A stretch of DNA of 30,509 nucleotides, taken from the NCBI GenBank assembly GCA_944324205.1, contig CALUVK010000002.1, forward strand, positions 1 through 30,509. The letters run 5' to 3'. Under the pieces are notes generated by a model. It was not told the origin of the DNA. It saw only the letters and a program-made list of their open reading frames with translations, and searched no databases. The translations under genes were made by a program, and so were the position numbers. Positions 7,680 through 15,429 of the stretch are shown one piece after another (position 1 is the first letter of the stretch; each line of letters opens with the position of its first letter). Origin of the DNA: Candidatus Gastranaerophilales bacterium. Its GTDB lineage: Bacteria > Cyanobacteriota > Vampirovibrionia > Gastranaerophilales > Gastranaerophilaceae.

Positions 7680-8327
7680 ATGCAGCATAACATTTTGAGA
7701 AACTCTAATATTACAAAGATTTTTTTGATATACGTACATAACGGTGCAAGAAAAAGAGAAGTTGTGACATTGCGCTTTATGGATAATAAAGAGTGCTATT
7801 TTGCATCTCCTACTCCTGTCAAATTTGATAAACCGAAAAGAAAAATTCCGGCGGAATTGAACGTTTTTACCTCTGACGGAGTTTATAAAACAAAAGTAAC
7901 TCTTTTGGATACAAACATGTCGCTCAGAGAAGTTTTATATGAAGTTAGTATACCGAAGTCTTGGGATTTTGTTCAATTAAGAGCAAGTACGCGTAAACTG
8001 GTGCAACTTCCGGTTACAATAAAATTTAATGATGGGTTTACAATAAGTGCTACAACCTATGACCTTTCACTGGGCGGAGTTTCGTTTTTTACAAAAGAGC
8101 AAATCTCAAGTATTTATAAAAAAATTAGCGGGATATTAACATTAGAACTTCCCAAGAATACCTTAATTAATTTTCCAGATGGGAAAATGACTGTCGAAAC
8201 AAAATTTGTTCGGGAAAGAAACGATATTGAAGAACATTTTGATGAATCCCTTGTTATCTTTAAGTTTATTGGTGTAACACAGGATGATGATATTGTTCTC
8301 AAAAATTTCTTAATCAAACTGGATTAA
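7680..8327 (+). CDS. YcgR-like PilZ domain protein (predicted c-di-GMP receptor)
   Basis: 215 residues from ATG 7680, which has AGAGAGG (7664-7670) nine bases upstream. The frame is open further back to a TTG at 7629, but that has no ribosome binding site and sits on a TATAAT (7635-7640). The N-terminal half (about residues 8-100) looks like the beta-rich YcgR N-terminal domain. The C-terminal half is PilZ: RASTR (the RxxxR motif, residues 101-105) and DLSLGG (the DxSxxG motif, residues 128-133), both of which contact c-di-GMP in known family members. In flagellated bacteria such proteins slow or steer motility, and a flagellar switch operon lies about 15 kb away. The next gene may share its transcript or have its own promoter. 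Confidence 0.75.
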   Translation: MQHNILRNSNITKIFLIYVHNGARKREVVTLRFMDNKECYFASPTPVKFDKPKRKIPAELNVFTSDGVYKTKVTLLDTNMSLREVLYEVSIPKSWDFVQLRASTRKLVQLPVTIKFNDGFTISATTYDLSLGGVSFFTKEQISSIYKKISGILTLELPKNTLINFPDGKMTVETKFVRERNDIEEHFDESLVIFKFIGVTQDDDIVLKNFLIKLD

Positions 8328-8384
8328 TAAATTTGACTTTGTTGAAATTTGGACTAATAATATTATATACAAGAAGGTATTTAA

Positions 8385-8636
8385 ATGAAATTAATAAACA
8401 GACTCAAAGTTTTTGAACAGAAATACGTTTTTTTAAGGTGGGCAACGGGAGCTGAATACGGTAAGATTACGTACGTCGGTGAAGATTATGTTGAGTTTAA
8501 TATTATTGACGTAGATACAATGGAATATAGAGAAACTGTTATAATTAACTCTGCTCTTATTTTAGAGGCTATATTTGGCGGTCCCGATATTGCAAGAATT
8601 GTTGCAGAAATTTCTTCTATGTTACCTGATATGTAA
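8385..8636 (+). CDS. Small conserved-looking protein of unknown function
   Basis: 83 residues, ATG preceded by AAGAAGG at 8371-8377. I do not recognise a family. The middle (GKITYVGEDYVEFNIIDVD) reads as alternating beta strands of an SH3/LSm-like small barrel, followed by a hydrophobic helix and a C-terminal GGPDIARIVAEISSML helix. No signal peptide. TTGAAA (8342-8347) and an AT-rich -10 region near 8364-8369 suggest its own promoter. It sits between the PilZ gene and comM, with no functional clue beyond that. Confidence 0.65.
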   Translation: MKLINRLKVFEQKYVFLRWATGAEYGKITYVGEDYVEFNIIDVDTMEYRETVIINSALILEAIFGGPDIARIVAEISSMLPDM

Positions 8637-8650
8637 TTTTGTAATATAAT
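8622..8650 (+). promoter_or_regulatory. Promoter of comM, leaderless
   Basis: TTACCT (8622-8627), 17-base spacer, TATAAT (8645-8650). ATG follows after 7 bases with no ribosome binding site, so the transcript should begin at the start codon. The -35 box lies inside the end of the preceding gene. Confidence 0.6.
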
Positions 8651-8657
8651 AATTACG

Positions 8658-10181
8658 ATGGTTACAAAAGCAATAACAGCAGCTGCAGTTGGAATAAATT
8701 CTTGTAAAATAGAAGTGGAAGTTGATGTAGTAAATTCGCTCCCCGGAATGAGTATTGTCGGACTTCCGGATAATGCTGTAAGTGAAGCTAAGGAGCGTGT
8801 GCGTTCAGCAATAAAAAATTCAGGCTATACATTTCCATCAAGTAAAGTCGTTGTGAATCTGGCGCCTGCTGATATTAGAAAAGAAGGTACAAATTTTGAT
8901 CTTCCAATAGCTGTTTGTATATTGAAAGAAGAGGGAATTGATATTCCTGATGATGAAAAGACTGCATTTTTAGGGGAACTATCTTTAGATGGTTCATTAA
9001 GAAAAATTAATGGTGTAATATCACTAACAAGCGGATTAAAAGATGCGGGAGTAACAACCGTTTTTGTACCATATGAGAATGCAAAAGAGGCAGCCCTTGT
9101 GCAAGGTATAAGAGTCTTCGGTGTGAAACATCTTGGTGATATCGTATCGCATTATATTGAGACTCCGCTGGAAGGAACTGTTGTTGATATAAATAATTAT
9201 CTTAAAGAACATGCAGAAGAAGATTTTGTATTTGATTTTAAAGATGTAAAAGGCCAGAGTAAAGCTAAAAAAGCTCTTGAGATTGCAGCAGCGGGAGGAC
9301 ATAATTTACTCATGACAGGTTCTCCTGGTTCCGGCAAAACTCTTATGGCAAAATGTCTTCCGTCTATTCTCCCGCCTTTAGAACTTCAAGAAGCGTTAGA
9401 ACTTACTAAAATTTACAGTATATGCGGTCTTTTAAATCCAGAGGAGCCGCTGGTGATAAAACGTCCGTACAGAGCTGTTCATCATACAGCTTCACCGAAC
9501 GGAATCATAGGCGGAGGTACAAATCCAAAGCCCGGAGAAATTACACTTGCGCACAGGGGCGTTTTATTTCTGGATGAAATGGCGGAATTTCCAAGACAGG
9601 TTTTAGAGGTTTTAAGGCAGCCTATAGAAGATGGTGAGATTGTTATTTCAAGAGCAAAAGTTTCTATAAAATATCCGGCAAAGTTTATGTTAATTGGTGC
9701 TATGAATCCCTGTCCATGCGGTTTTTTAGGTGATAGGGAAAAAGAGTGTTCTTGTACTGATTTTCAAATCCAGAGATACAGGGCAAGACTGTCGGGGCCG
9801 CTTCTTGACAGAATCGATTTAATTGTTAATGTTCCAAGACTTACAACGGAAGAACTTATAAACACAAAAACTGAAGCAGAACCTTCTTCTGAAATAAGAA
9901 AAAGAGTTGTTACTGCACGAAAAATCCAGGCTGAAAGGTATAAAAATGAAGGTATACTGACAAATGCAGAACTAACTTCTAAGCAGATAAAAACTTATTG
10001 TGTTCTTGATAAGCTGAGTTCTGATTTTATGAAAGAGGCAGCTCAAAAATATATGTTATCGGGCAGAAAGTTTAATCGCGTATTAAAGATAGCAAGAACA
10101 ATTGCTGATTTAGAACAAAAAGAAAACATAGAACTTAAACATTTGACAGGAGCTCTGCAATATAAAGTTGATATGAATTAA
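8658..10181 (+). CDS. comM: ComM/YifB-family Mg-chelatase-like AAA+ ATPase
   Basis: 507 residues, full length. An N-terminal Lon-protease-like (ChlI-type) domain spans residues 1-170 (IVGLPDNAVSEAKERVRSA). A Mg-chelatase-like AAA+ core follows: Walker A GSPGSGKT (221-228), Walker B LFLDE (303-307), then PCPCGFLGDREKECSC with zinc-type cysteines, and a C-terminal lid domain. In naturally transformable bacteria ComM is a hexameric helicase that promotes branch migration of incoming DNA during recombination. Many non-competent bacteria keep it. No other competence gene is adjacent, though a pseudopilin gene follows directly. Confidence 0.92.
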   Translation: MVTKAITAAAVGINSCKIEVEVDVVNSLPGMSIVGLPDNAVSEAKERVRSAIKNSGYTFPSSKVVVNLAPADIRKEGTNFDLPIAVCILKEEGIDIPDDEKTAFLGELSLDGSLRKINGVISLTSGLKDAGVTTVFVPYENAKEAALVQGIRVFGVKHLGDIVSHYIETPLEGTVVDINNYLKEHAEEDFVFDFKDVKGQSKAKKALEIAAAGGHNLLMTGSPGSGKTLMAKCLPSILPPLELQEALELTKIYSICGLLNPEEPLVIKRPYRAVHHTASPNGIIGGGTNPKPGEITLAHRGVLFLDEMAEFPRQVLEVLRQPIEDGEIVISRAKVSIKYPAKFMLIGAMNPCPCGFLGDREKECSCTDFQIQRYRARLSGPLLDRIDLIVNVPRLTTEELINTKTEAEPSSEIRKRVVTARKIQAERYKNEGILTNAELTSKQIKTYCVLDKLSSDFMKEAAQKYMLSGRKFNRVLKIARTIADLEQKENIELKHLTGALQYKVDMN

Positions 10182-10196
10182 AAATTTTGATATAAT
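10168..10196 (+). promoter_or_regulatory. Promoter of the second pseudopilin gene
   Basis: TTGATA (10168-10173), 17-base spacer, TATAAT (10191-10196). It overlaps the last codons of comM. Transcription would begin near 10203, leaving a leader that contains the AGAGAGAGGA ribosome binding site. This shows that pilin expression need not depend on comM read-through. Confidence 0.7.
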
Positions 10197-10227
10197 CAGG
10201 GAGTAAGAAAAGAGAGAGGATTTTATA

Positions 10228-10902
10228 ATGATTAATAAACGGGGTTTTACTCTTGCAGAAGTTCTAATTACGATTGGTATAATCGGTGTTATTGCGGCAG
10301 TTACATTGCCAGCTTTAAACAGCAACCTGATTAAGAGCCAGTTAGAAGTACAGACAAGAAAATTCTATTCGCAATTTACTAAAGCATTAGATTTATACAA
10401 AGTTGACAATGAAACCGATGTACTTGTAGGTTCCGGATTTTCAACAAAAGAATTTGTAAAAAAATATTTTAATGTTGCTGAACAATGTACGAAATTAACA
10501 GATTGTTATGCAGAAAAATATAATTCTATAGATTATAAAAAAAATGTAGAACCAAAATGGTTTGATGTCAAGCATACATATGAATTAGCTGATGGTACTG
10601 TTTTTACAGTAGGAACCGTATATGATGAAAATGATTCTCCAATAGACGGCCCCACTCCTATAACTTTAACGTTTGATGTTAATGGAAAAAAAGGACCAAA
10701 TAAAATCGGATATGATTTGTGGAGTACTAGTGTGTATTATGATGGCAGTGTTGATGATTATAACCCAGAAACGAAAGAAAGCTGGACTCCTGACGAGTTA
10801 AAAAAGACTGTAGAAGATAGATTAAAAGTTTGTATAAAAGGAGAAAACTACGGTGGATGTTTTGGGCACTTTATGCGTAACGGATTTAAGTTTGATTATT
10901 AA
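10228..10902 (+). CDS. Type IV pilin-like protein (pseudopilin) with prepilin leader
   Basis: 224 residues. Prepilin signal MINKRG, cleavage after Gly6, then FTLAEVLITIGIIGVIAA with Glu at mature position 5. The globular part contains Cys pairs and the block TFDVNGKKGPNKIGYDLW, similar to that of the pseudopilin at 397-1119. The ribosome binding site AGAGAGAGGA ends seven bases before ATG. The next gene, a flippase, begins two bases after the stop. Probably a minor pilin of a type IV pilus, competence or type II secretion-like machine encoded elsewhere. Confidence 0.85.
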   Translation: MINKRGFTLAEVLITIGIIGVIAAVTLPALNSNLIKSQLEVQTRKFYSQFTKALDLYKVDNETDVLVGSGFSTKEFVKKYFNVAEQCTKLTDCYAEKYNSIDYKKNVEPKWFDVKHTYELADGTVFTVGTVYDENDSPIDGPTPITLTFDVNGKKGPNKIGYDLWSTSVYYDGSVDDYNPETKESWTPDELKKTVEDRLKVCIKGENYGGCFGHFMRNGFKFDY

Positions 10903-10904
10903 TC

Positions 10905-12338
10905 GTGGAAAAGAGAAGGTTTGTTTATAATTATTCGTTGATATTAAAGAATTTAGTACAATATTTGCCTTCCAGAGGGATAATGATACTAAATTCTTTT
11001 TTTATCATACCCCTTTTGACTCATATTCTTAATACGAAAGAAGTTAGTATTTATTTAATTGCGCTCCAAATATTAAATCTCATATGTACTCTTTCTTTTG
11101 ATTGGATTGCAAAAGCAGTTTTGAGATTTTATGAAAAATACGATTTGCAAGAAAGACAAAATGAATTCTTATCAACAATTTTCTGGCTGTCTGTTTTTGT
11201 ATATTTGATTGTTTTTGCTTTGTATATCTTTTCAAAAGATATATTAACTACAAGGTTTGCGGTGAGTAATATTGTTTTTGCTCTTACAATAATTCTTGTA
11301 ATTCCTTGTGGGATAAGACAGGCTCTTTATCAAATTTTACGCACAAAAAATAATTATATGCTCTATACTGCAAGTATAATCATATATCAGCTCTTGTTTA
11401 TTGCAGGTTTTCTTGCTTTAACAAATCTGTTATCAAATGCTGCAGCCATAATTCTTGCAATGATTGCTGCAATTATGATGATTGATATTTATATTTTTTA
11501 TTCTTTAAATCTAAAAACTCAAATAAAATTTATATATAATAAAAAAATACTTTTTGAAACTATGAAATACGCACTCCCTCTTGTTTTAACAAGTTTTTGT
11601 TACTGGGCACTTTTTCATACTCCGAAGTTAATATTTCAAAGTTCCGGGCAATATTTAAATACTTCTGTATTTGGAATTGCCTGGACTCTTGCTACAAATA
11701 CTCTAAACCCGATTGCCAGCTTGTTCATGTTTGTAAATTTTCCGTTAATAATTAAAAATTTTGAACATAATAAGAACATAAAAACTTATGTTACCAGCGT
11801 AATTCAAATATATTTATTTATTTTGTTTCCGCTGCTTGCCGGGATTTGTTTCTTTTCAAGTGATATTGTGAATATAATACTGCCAAAAGAGTATCATGCA
11901 GTGACAGTTTATTTTCCGATTTTTGCAATTATGATATTCCTGCATGAAATGATGAAGTTGATAAATATCAAATATCATCTGAAAAACAACACATATATAG
12001 AAACAATATTCGGAACAATTATTATTGCATTCTCCTGCATTATTAATATGCACATTCTTATTAATTCACCTATTCTGGGTGCAATAATAATGATTATAAC
12101 TGAAATAATACTAATATTGATAAATGTTCAGGTAAGATTTAAAAATTTGAATTTCATAAATTATAGAAAAGTAATTAATACTATCGTAAAATTAATTCTT
12201 ACAGTGACTATGTGCGGAATTATAGTAGAATTTGGGTTTAATAATATAAATAATATTGTAGCAATTATTAAAATAATTGCTTATCTTTTAATGACGTATA
12301 CAGTTTTATACGGCTTAAGGAAAAAAATTCTTTTTTAA
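10905..12338 (+). CDS. Polysaccharide flippase-like membrane protein (Wzx/MurJ/MATE superfamily)
   Basis: 477 residues, about 12-14 hydrophobic segments spread over the whole length, a lysine-rich C terminus, and no soluble domain. The N-terminal region (SRGIMILNSFFIIPLLTHIL) and the topology resemble oligosaccharide flippases that move undecaprenyl-linked sugars across the inner membrane. The frame begins with GTG two bases after the pseudopilin stop and without a ribosome binding site, so it may be translated by coupling. A later ATG (residue 27) would shorten the first helix and is less likely. No glycosyltransferase cluster is adjacent, so the substrate is open. Confidence 0.7.
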   Translation: MEKRRFVYNYSLILKNLVQYLPSRGIMILNSFFIIPLLTHILNTKEVSIYLIALQILNLICTLSFDWIAKAVLRFYEKYDLQERQNEFLSTIFWLSVFVYLIVFALYIFSKDILTTRFAVSNIVFALTIILVIPCGIRQALYQILRTKNNYMLYTASIIIYQLLFIAGFLALTNLLSNAAAIILAMIAAIMMIDIYIFYSLNLKTQIKFIYNKKILFETMKYALPLVLTSFCYWALFHTPKLIFQSSGQYLNTSVFGIAWTLATNTLNPIASLFMFVNFPLIIKNFEHNKNIKTYVTSVIQIYLFILFPLLAGICFFSSDIVNIILPKEYHAVTVYFPIFAIMIFLHEMMKLINIKYHLKNNTYIETIFGTIIIAFSCIINMHILINSPILGAIIMIITEIILILINVQVRFKNLNFINYRKVINTIVKLILTVTMCGIIVEFGFNNINNIVAIIKIIAYLLMTYTVLYGLRKKILF

Positions 12339-12441
12339 TTAAATCAGTTTGCTTAATATTTCGTAAAAAAACCTTTTTTAAAATCTATTTTAGGTATAAA
12401 ATATACATACCGACTGTTACAATAAAGAAAGGATTTTCCCG

Positions 12442-13452
12442 ATGGTGCTTGAAATGACTTATCCTCAGCTGGAACGTGCAGTTAACCCGACTCACGATAT
12501 CAGGCTGTTTGCAGGACGTTCTAACCCTCAATTGGCTCAAGAAATTGCTGATTATCTGGGAACTACAATCGGTCCTATGGTTGTTAAGAATTTTGCGGAT
12601 GGTGAAATTTATGTTCAAGTTAAGGAAAGTATCAGAGGCGATGATGTTTTTATTATTCAGCCTTTATGCAATCCTGTTAATGAAAACCTGATGGAACTTC
12701 TTATCATGATAGATGCCTTCAAGCGCGCAAGTGCTAAAACAATAACAGCGGTTATTCCTTATTATGGATATGCAAGACAGGATAGAAAAACTTCAGGGCG
12801 TGAAGCAATTACTGCAAAATTAGTAGCAGACCTTTTAACAACTGCTGGTGCAAACAGAGTTCTTGCAATGGATTTGCATACCGGCCAAATTCAAGGATTT
12901 TTTAATATTCTGGTTGATCATATTTTTGCAACACCTATTTTGGTAGATTATGTAAAAAGCCTGGGGCTTAATTCTGATGAAATGGTTGCAGTAAGTCCTG
13001 ATATGGGTGGCGCTAACAGAACAAGGCATTTTGCAAAAAATTTAGATTGTCCGATGGCAATAATAGATAAACGCAGAGATAAGCACAACGAAGCAATAGC
13101 TGCTCACATTATTGGTGATGTGGAAAATAAAGTTTGTCTAATGTTTGATGATATTATTGATACTGCAGGAACAATCTGTGAAGCAGCAAAACTTCTTAAA
13201 AGCAAAGGCGCAAAAGCTGTATATGTAGGTGCAACTCATGCTGTATTCTCCGGACCTGCAATTGAAAGGTTAAAAAATGCACCTATTGAAGAATGCATTA
13301 TTACCAACACAATTCCATGGAAAAAAGAAGACTTACCTTCAAACGTAAAGCAACTCTCTATAGCACCACTTTTAGGTCAGGCAATTTCGAGAATCCATGA
13401 CGACGAGTCTATCAGTTCACTCTTTGGTTTTGAAAAAGAGATGAAAGTATAA
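12442..13452 (+). CDS. prs: Ribose-phosphate pyrophosphokinase (PRPP synthetase)
   Basis: 336 residues. Makes PRPP from ribose 5-phosphate and ATP for purine, pyrimidine, His, Trp and NAD synthesis. Visible family blocks: FAGRSNPQLAQEIA near the N terminus, NFADGEIYVQV, PYYGYARQDRK (ATP site), AMDLHTGQIQGFF (catalytic His loop), VSPDMGGANR, and the PRPP-binding loop FDDIIDTAGT. Class I, normal length plus a slightly extended N terminus; MTYPQL at residue 5 is an alternative start. AAAGGA precedes ATG. Confidence 0.95.
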   Translation: MVLEMTYPQLERAVNPTHDIRLFAGRSNPQLAQEIADYLGTTIGPMVVKNFADGEIYVQVKESIRGDDVFIIQPLCNPVNENLMELLIMIDAFKRASAKTITAVIPYYGYARQDRKTSGREAITAKLVADLLTTAGANRVLAMDLHTGQIQGFFNILVDHIFATPILVDYVKSLGLNSDEMVAVSPDMGGANRTRHFAKNLDCPMAIIDKRRDKHNEAIAAHIIGDVENKVCLMFDDIIDTAGTICEAAKLLKSKGAKAVYVGATHAVFSGPAIERLKNAPIEECIITNTIPWKKEDLPSNVKQLSIAPLLGQAISRIHDDESISSLFGFEKEMKV

Positions 13453-13526
13453 CATAGATCCCTGTATCATTTACTGTAGAGTATATAATAAAATTTTATT
13501 ATCGTAATTAAAAAGGGCTCTATGTT
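13451..13526 (+). terminator. Possible terminator / structured 3' end of prs
   Basis: A 13-base stem with one mismatch brackets the region: 13451-13463 pairs with AGGGCTCTATGTT at 13514-13526. Inside it is a perfect 18-base palindrome, ATAATAAAA/TTTTATTAT (13485-13502). The T-rich tail is poor, so termination is only a suggestion. Confidence 0.3.
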
Positions 13527-13567
13527 TTACTATCAATCTTCCATCAAACAATCTTGGCTCTATAAAC

Positions 13568-13786
13568 TTAAACTTCCCTGATTAAAATGTTTAAATCTAC
13601 ATTTAAAACATTCGCAATATCAATAACCTTAAGAATTGTAGGGTTGATTTTGCCAGTTTCGATTAAGCTTATGGAGTTTCTCGAAATGTTAGTAAGCTCT
13701 GCTAGCTTTTCCTGAGAGATGTTACGTCTAAGACGTTCACTCTTGATGTTAATTCCTAAATTTCGTAATCTATTCTTTTCTTCCAT
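13568..13786 (-). CDS. Small XRE-family helix-turn-helix regulator
   Basis: 72 residues, almost entirely a Cro/CI-type HTH domain: LGINIKSERLRRNISQEKLA, then NISRNSISLIETGKINPT as the recognition-helix region, then the fourth and fifth helices. There is no effector or toxin domain and no partner toxin gene. It lies downstream of the candidate small RNA and its terminator on the same strand. Such single-domain regulators often act on their own promoter; the target is unknown here. Confidence 0.8.
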   Translation of the reverse strand: MEEKNRLRNLGINIKSERLRRNISQEKLAELTNISRNSISLIETGKINPTILKVIDIANVLNVDLNILIREV

Positions 13787-13862
13787 AACTCTACTATTGT
13801 CTTTTATTGTAACTAATTTTTCTATATAGCATTATAGGTTCAAATATATCATATTGGTAATT

Positions 13863-13903
13863 AAAAAAAAAGAAGCCTTATTTAGAAAAAAAATAAGGCT
13901 TCT
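13863..13903 (-). terminator. Rho-independent terminator of the candidate small RNA
   Basis: Perfect 13-base stem AGAAGCCTTATTT (13871-13883) / AAATAAGGCTTCT (13891-13903) with a 7-base loop. The run of A at 13863-13870 reads as eight T after the stem on the minus strand. It points away from the small RNA and shields the XRE gene. Confidence 0.85.
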
Positions 13904-14011
13904 CTTATATATAAGGGCAGACTTGTAGCCGCCCTTTACCACCTAACGTCTCTCAGAGAGTCTTATCTCCTATAAACAAGCTTATGTGCAAGTGGACTTT
14001 TGGTGGCGCAA

Positions 14012-14033
14012 ATTGATTGATTGATTGATTGAT
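14012..14033. repeat. Tetranucleotide repeat (ATTG)5
   Basis: Five perfect ATTG units plus AT on the plus strand, equal to CAAT repeats at the 5' end of the candidate small RNA. Slippage could vary its copy number. Confidence 0.9.
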
Positions 14034-14042
14034 AACATTTAT

Positions 14043-14071
14043 ACTATAAGTTGTTTAGTAAATAATTTCAT
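14043..14071 (-). promoter_or_regulatory. Promoter of the candidate small RNA
   Basis: On the minus strand ATGAAA (14066-14071), 17-base spacer, TATAGT (14043-14048). It lies directly after the hairpin that ends the upstream matrixin-like gene, so the RNA would be an independent unit. Confidence 0.45.
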
Positions 14072-14075
14072 TAGA

Positions 14076-14114
14076 CAAAGAGACAATGTTGAAAACTTCA
14101 ACATTGTCTCTTTG
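14076..14114 (-). terminator. Perfect 18-base stem hairpin after the matrixin-like gene
   Basis: CAAAGAGACAATGTTGAA (14076-14093), loop AAC, and its exact complement (14097-14114), 20 bases past the stop at 14135. No long T-run follows on either strand, so it may end transcription weakly or protect the 3' end. Confidence 0.6.
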
Positions 14115-14134
14115 GAGTAATTAGTTAGTTTATT

Positions 14135-15367
14135 TTATTCTTCCATATCGCCAGCAGTTGGACCATATTTTCTTATTGTAGCATTTAATAGGTTTTCATG
14201 GTGTTTTTCTCTATATATCTGGCATAAGAGTTTGTAAGCATGTTTGTTATATGGATTTTGCTGTAGAATTGTATCTAACTGTTCAATCGCAGAATTAGAA
14301 CGTTTCATATAATAATCAATTAAAGCCGGAAGAATGATTGTTTTATCATTCATGTCTGTTGCACAGGCAATTTCCGCACAGCTTTTTGCTTTATCAAATT
14401 CTTCGGCATCTAAATACATTACAGCAACTTCATAATATACTTCAGATTTGCTTCTTAAATCTGTTTTCATTTGAGCAACTGCCTGATATTCTTGAGCTGC
14501 TTTATCATATTCGGCACGTTTTCTGTATTGTTCCGCAAGAGCAAGTCCAGTTGCTATATCATTTGCTTTAACAGCATCAAGATCAGGAGTTTCATCATCT
14601 ATTGGTACATTTAATGTCGCTAAAATTTCGTTTACAGTAAACATTTGTGTCTTTTCTTCCTGTGTAGGAGCAACATCCGTGACATCTGGCACAACTGAAT
14701 AGATAAGTGCAAGTGTTTTTAAGTCTCGAGCAGTAATTTCTGTATTAAATTTGATACCTATTGGATACATAACATCATATATGCTAGGGCTCTTTCCTGT
14801 TAGGCCTAAAGAACGTCCTATTTCTTGCAAAGCTGAAGAGAATAACTGCTTCGAATCTTGTACTTGATTTTTTTCATTGTGCAGCTTAAATGTAATAACA
14901 GAATCAGTGATAGTGTTGCCATTAAGTGAAAAAGCCTGGCTTCCGATAGATTTTTTACCATCATCTTTATTTGTAAAATAGCATTTCATTTGAGCTTCTT
15001 CAGGCGTTTCAACAAATGTAAATCTTACTAAGCCTTCACTTGCTCTTTCCCAGCTTTGATAAGCTCTCATTACAACTTCTCTATAATAAGAAGGCATATC
15101 TGCAGAATCCTGTATATAAACCCTCAAAGGAAATGACAGCTTATTCCATCTAACTATTTTGCCGTTAGCCACAACTTCTCTAAAATAACTGTCAATTACA
15201 GCAGCCTTTATAGTCTTTTCACTCATTGATTTATCATAACCCAGGGTAATTGCGTAAAAATTCTTAAATCCGAAATTCGGAGTCGGTTCTTCCATTTTAT
15301 TAGTTATTTGAAATAACGAAACAGCACCGGCTGCGACCAGAAGAGTTGAAATAATAATCTTTTTCAT
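14135..15367 (-). CDS. Matrixin-like protein without zinc-binding histidines, fused to TPR repeats
   Basis: 410 residues. N-terminal signal or anchor (MKKIIISTLLVAAGAVSLF), so exported. Residues about 70-225 follow the matrixin metallopeptidase pattern: KLSFPLRVYIQD, AYQSWERASEGLVRFTFVE, IGSQAF, then the zinc helix and the Met-turn block YDVMYP (197-202). Active relatives read HExGHxLGLxGHS; here it is QEIGRSLGLTGKS (181-193), with all three zinc histidines replaced by Gln181, Arg185 and Lys192 while Glu182 and the glycines remain. It is therefore probably not a zinc protease. The C-terminal part (about 265-400) has helical TPR-like repeats, for example AEQYRKRAEYDKAAQEYQAV and AVMYLDAEEFDKAKSCAEIA. 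Possible scaffold or peptide-binding role in the envelope. AAGAGGT lies upstream of ATG. Confidence 0.7.
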   Translation of the reverse strand: MKKIIISTLLVAAGAVSLFQITNKMEEPTPNFGFKNFYAITLGYDKSMSEKTIKAAVIDSYFREVVANGKIVRWNKLSFPLRVYIQDSADMPSYYREVVMRAYQSWERASEGLVRFTFVETPEEAQMKCYFTNKDDGKKSIGSQAFSLNGNTITDSVITFKLHNEKNQVQDSKQLFSSALQEIGRSLGLTGKSPSIYDVMYPIGIKFNTEITARDLKTLALIYSVVPDVTDVAPTQEEKTQMFTVNEILATLNVPIDDETPDLDAVKANDIATGLALAEQYRKRAEYDKAAQEYQAVAQMKTDLRSKSEVYYEVAVMYLDAEEFDKAKSCAEIACATDMNDKTIILPALIDYYMKRSNSAIEQLDTILQQNPYNKHAYKLLCQIYREKHHENLLNATIRKYGPTAGDMEE

Positions 15368-15429
15368 TTTTTAGGATACCTCTTATTAATTTATTGTCAC
15401 TTATTATTATACATAAAAAAACACAAAAA

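Larger units (their letters stand above)
13863..14037 (-). ncRNA. Candidate small RNA with its own promoter and terminator
   Basis: On the minus strand a promoter (14043-14071) is followed about 165-175 bases later by a strong intrinsic terminator (13863-13903), with no convincing coding frame between. The transcript would start with five CAAT tetranucleotide repeats, then contain GCGCCACC, a possible partner GGTGG, a short TCTC/GAGA hairpin, the stem GCCC/GGGC type AAGGGC...GCCCTT (13913-13918 with 13931-13936), and the palindrome CTTATATATAAG. I do not recognise a known family. Size and autonomy would suit a 6S-like or regulatory RNA, but I could not fit the 6S fold. Confidence 0.5.

Noticed and set aside
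13568..13786. XRE regulator as antitoxin of a toxin-antitoxin pair
   Set aside because: No adjacent small toxin-like gene on the same strand; the neighbours are a terminator/small RNA locus and the convergent prs gene.
13921..13960. Resemblance of AGGTGG...GGGCGG on the minus strand to a T-box antiterminator motif
   Set aside because: The transcript is too short for a T-box stem I with specifier loop, the downstream gene is an XRE regulator rather than an aminoacyl-tRNA synthetase or amino-acid gene, and a terminator separates them.
13863..14037. 6S RNA identity for the small RNA
   Set aside because: Length fits, but I could not form the long closing stem with a central bubble from the ends of the transcript.
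13952..14038. 29-codon frame on the minus strand inside the small RNA locus, starting at ATG 14038
   Set aside because: No ribosome binding site, its start is only 4 bases from the -10 box, and the residues simply reflect the CAAT repeat; a coding role is not supported.
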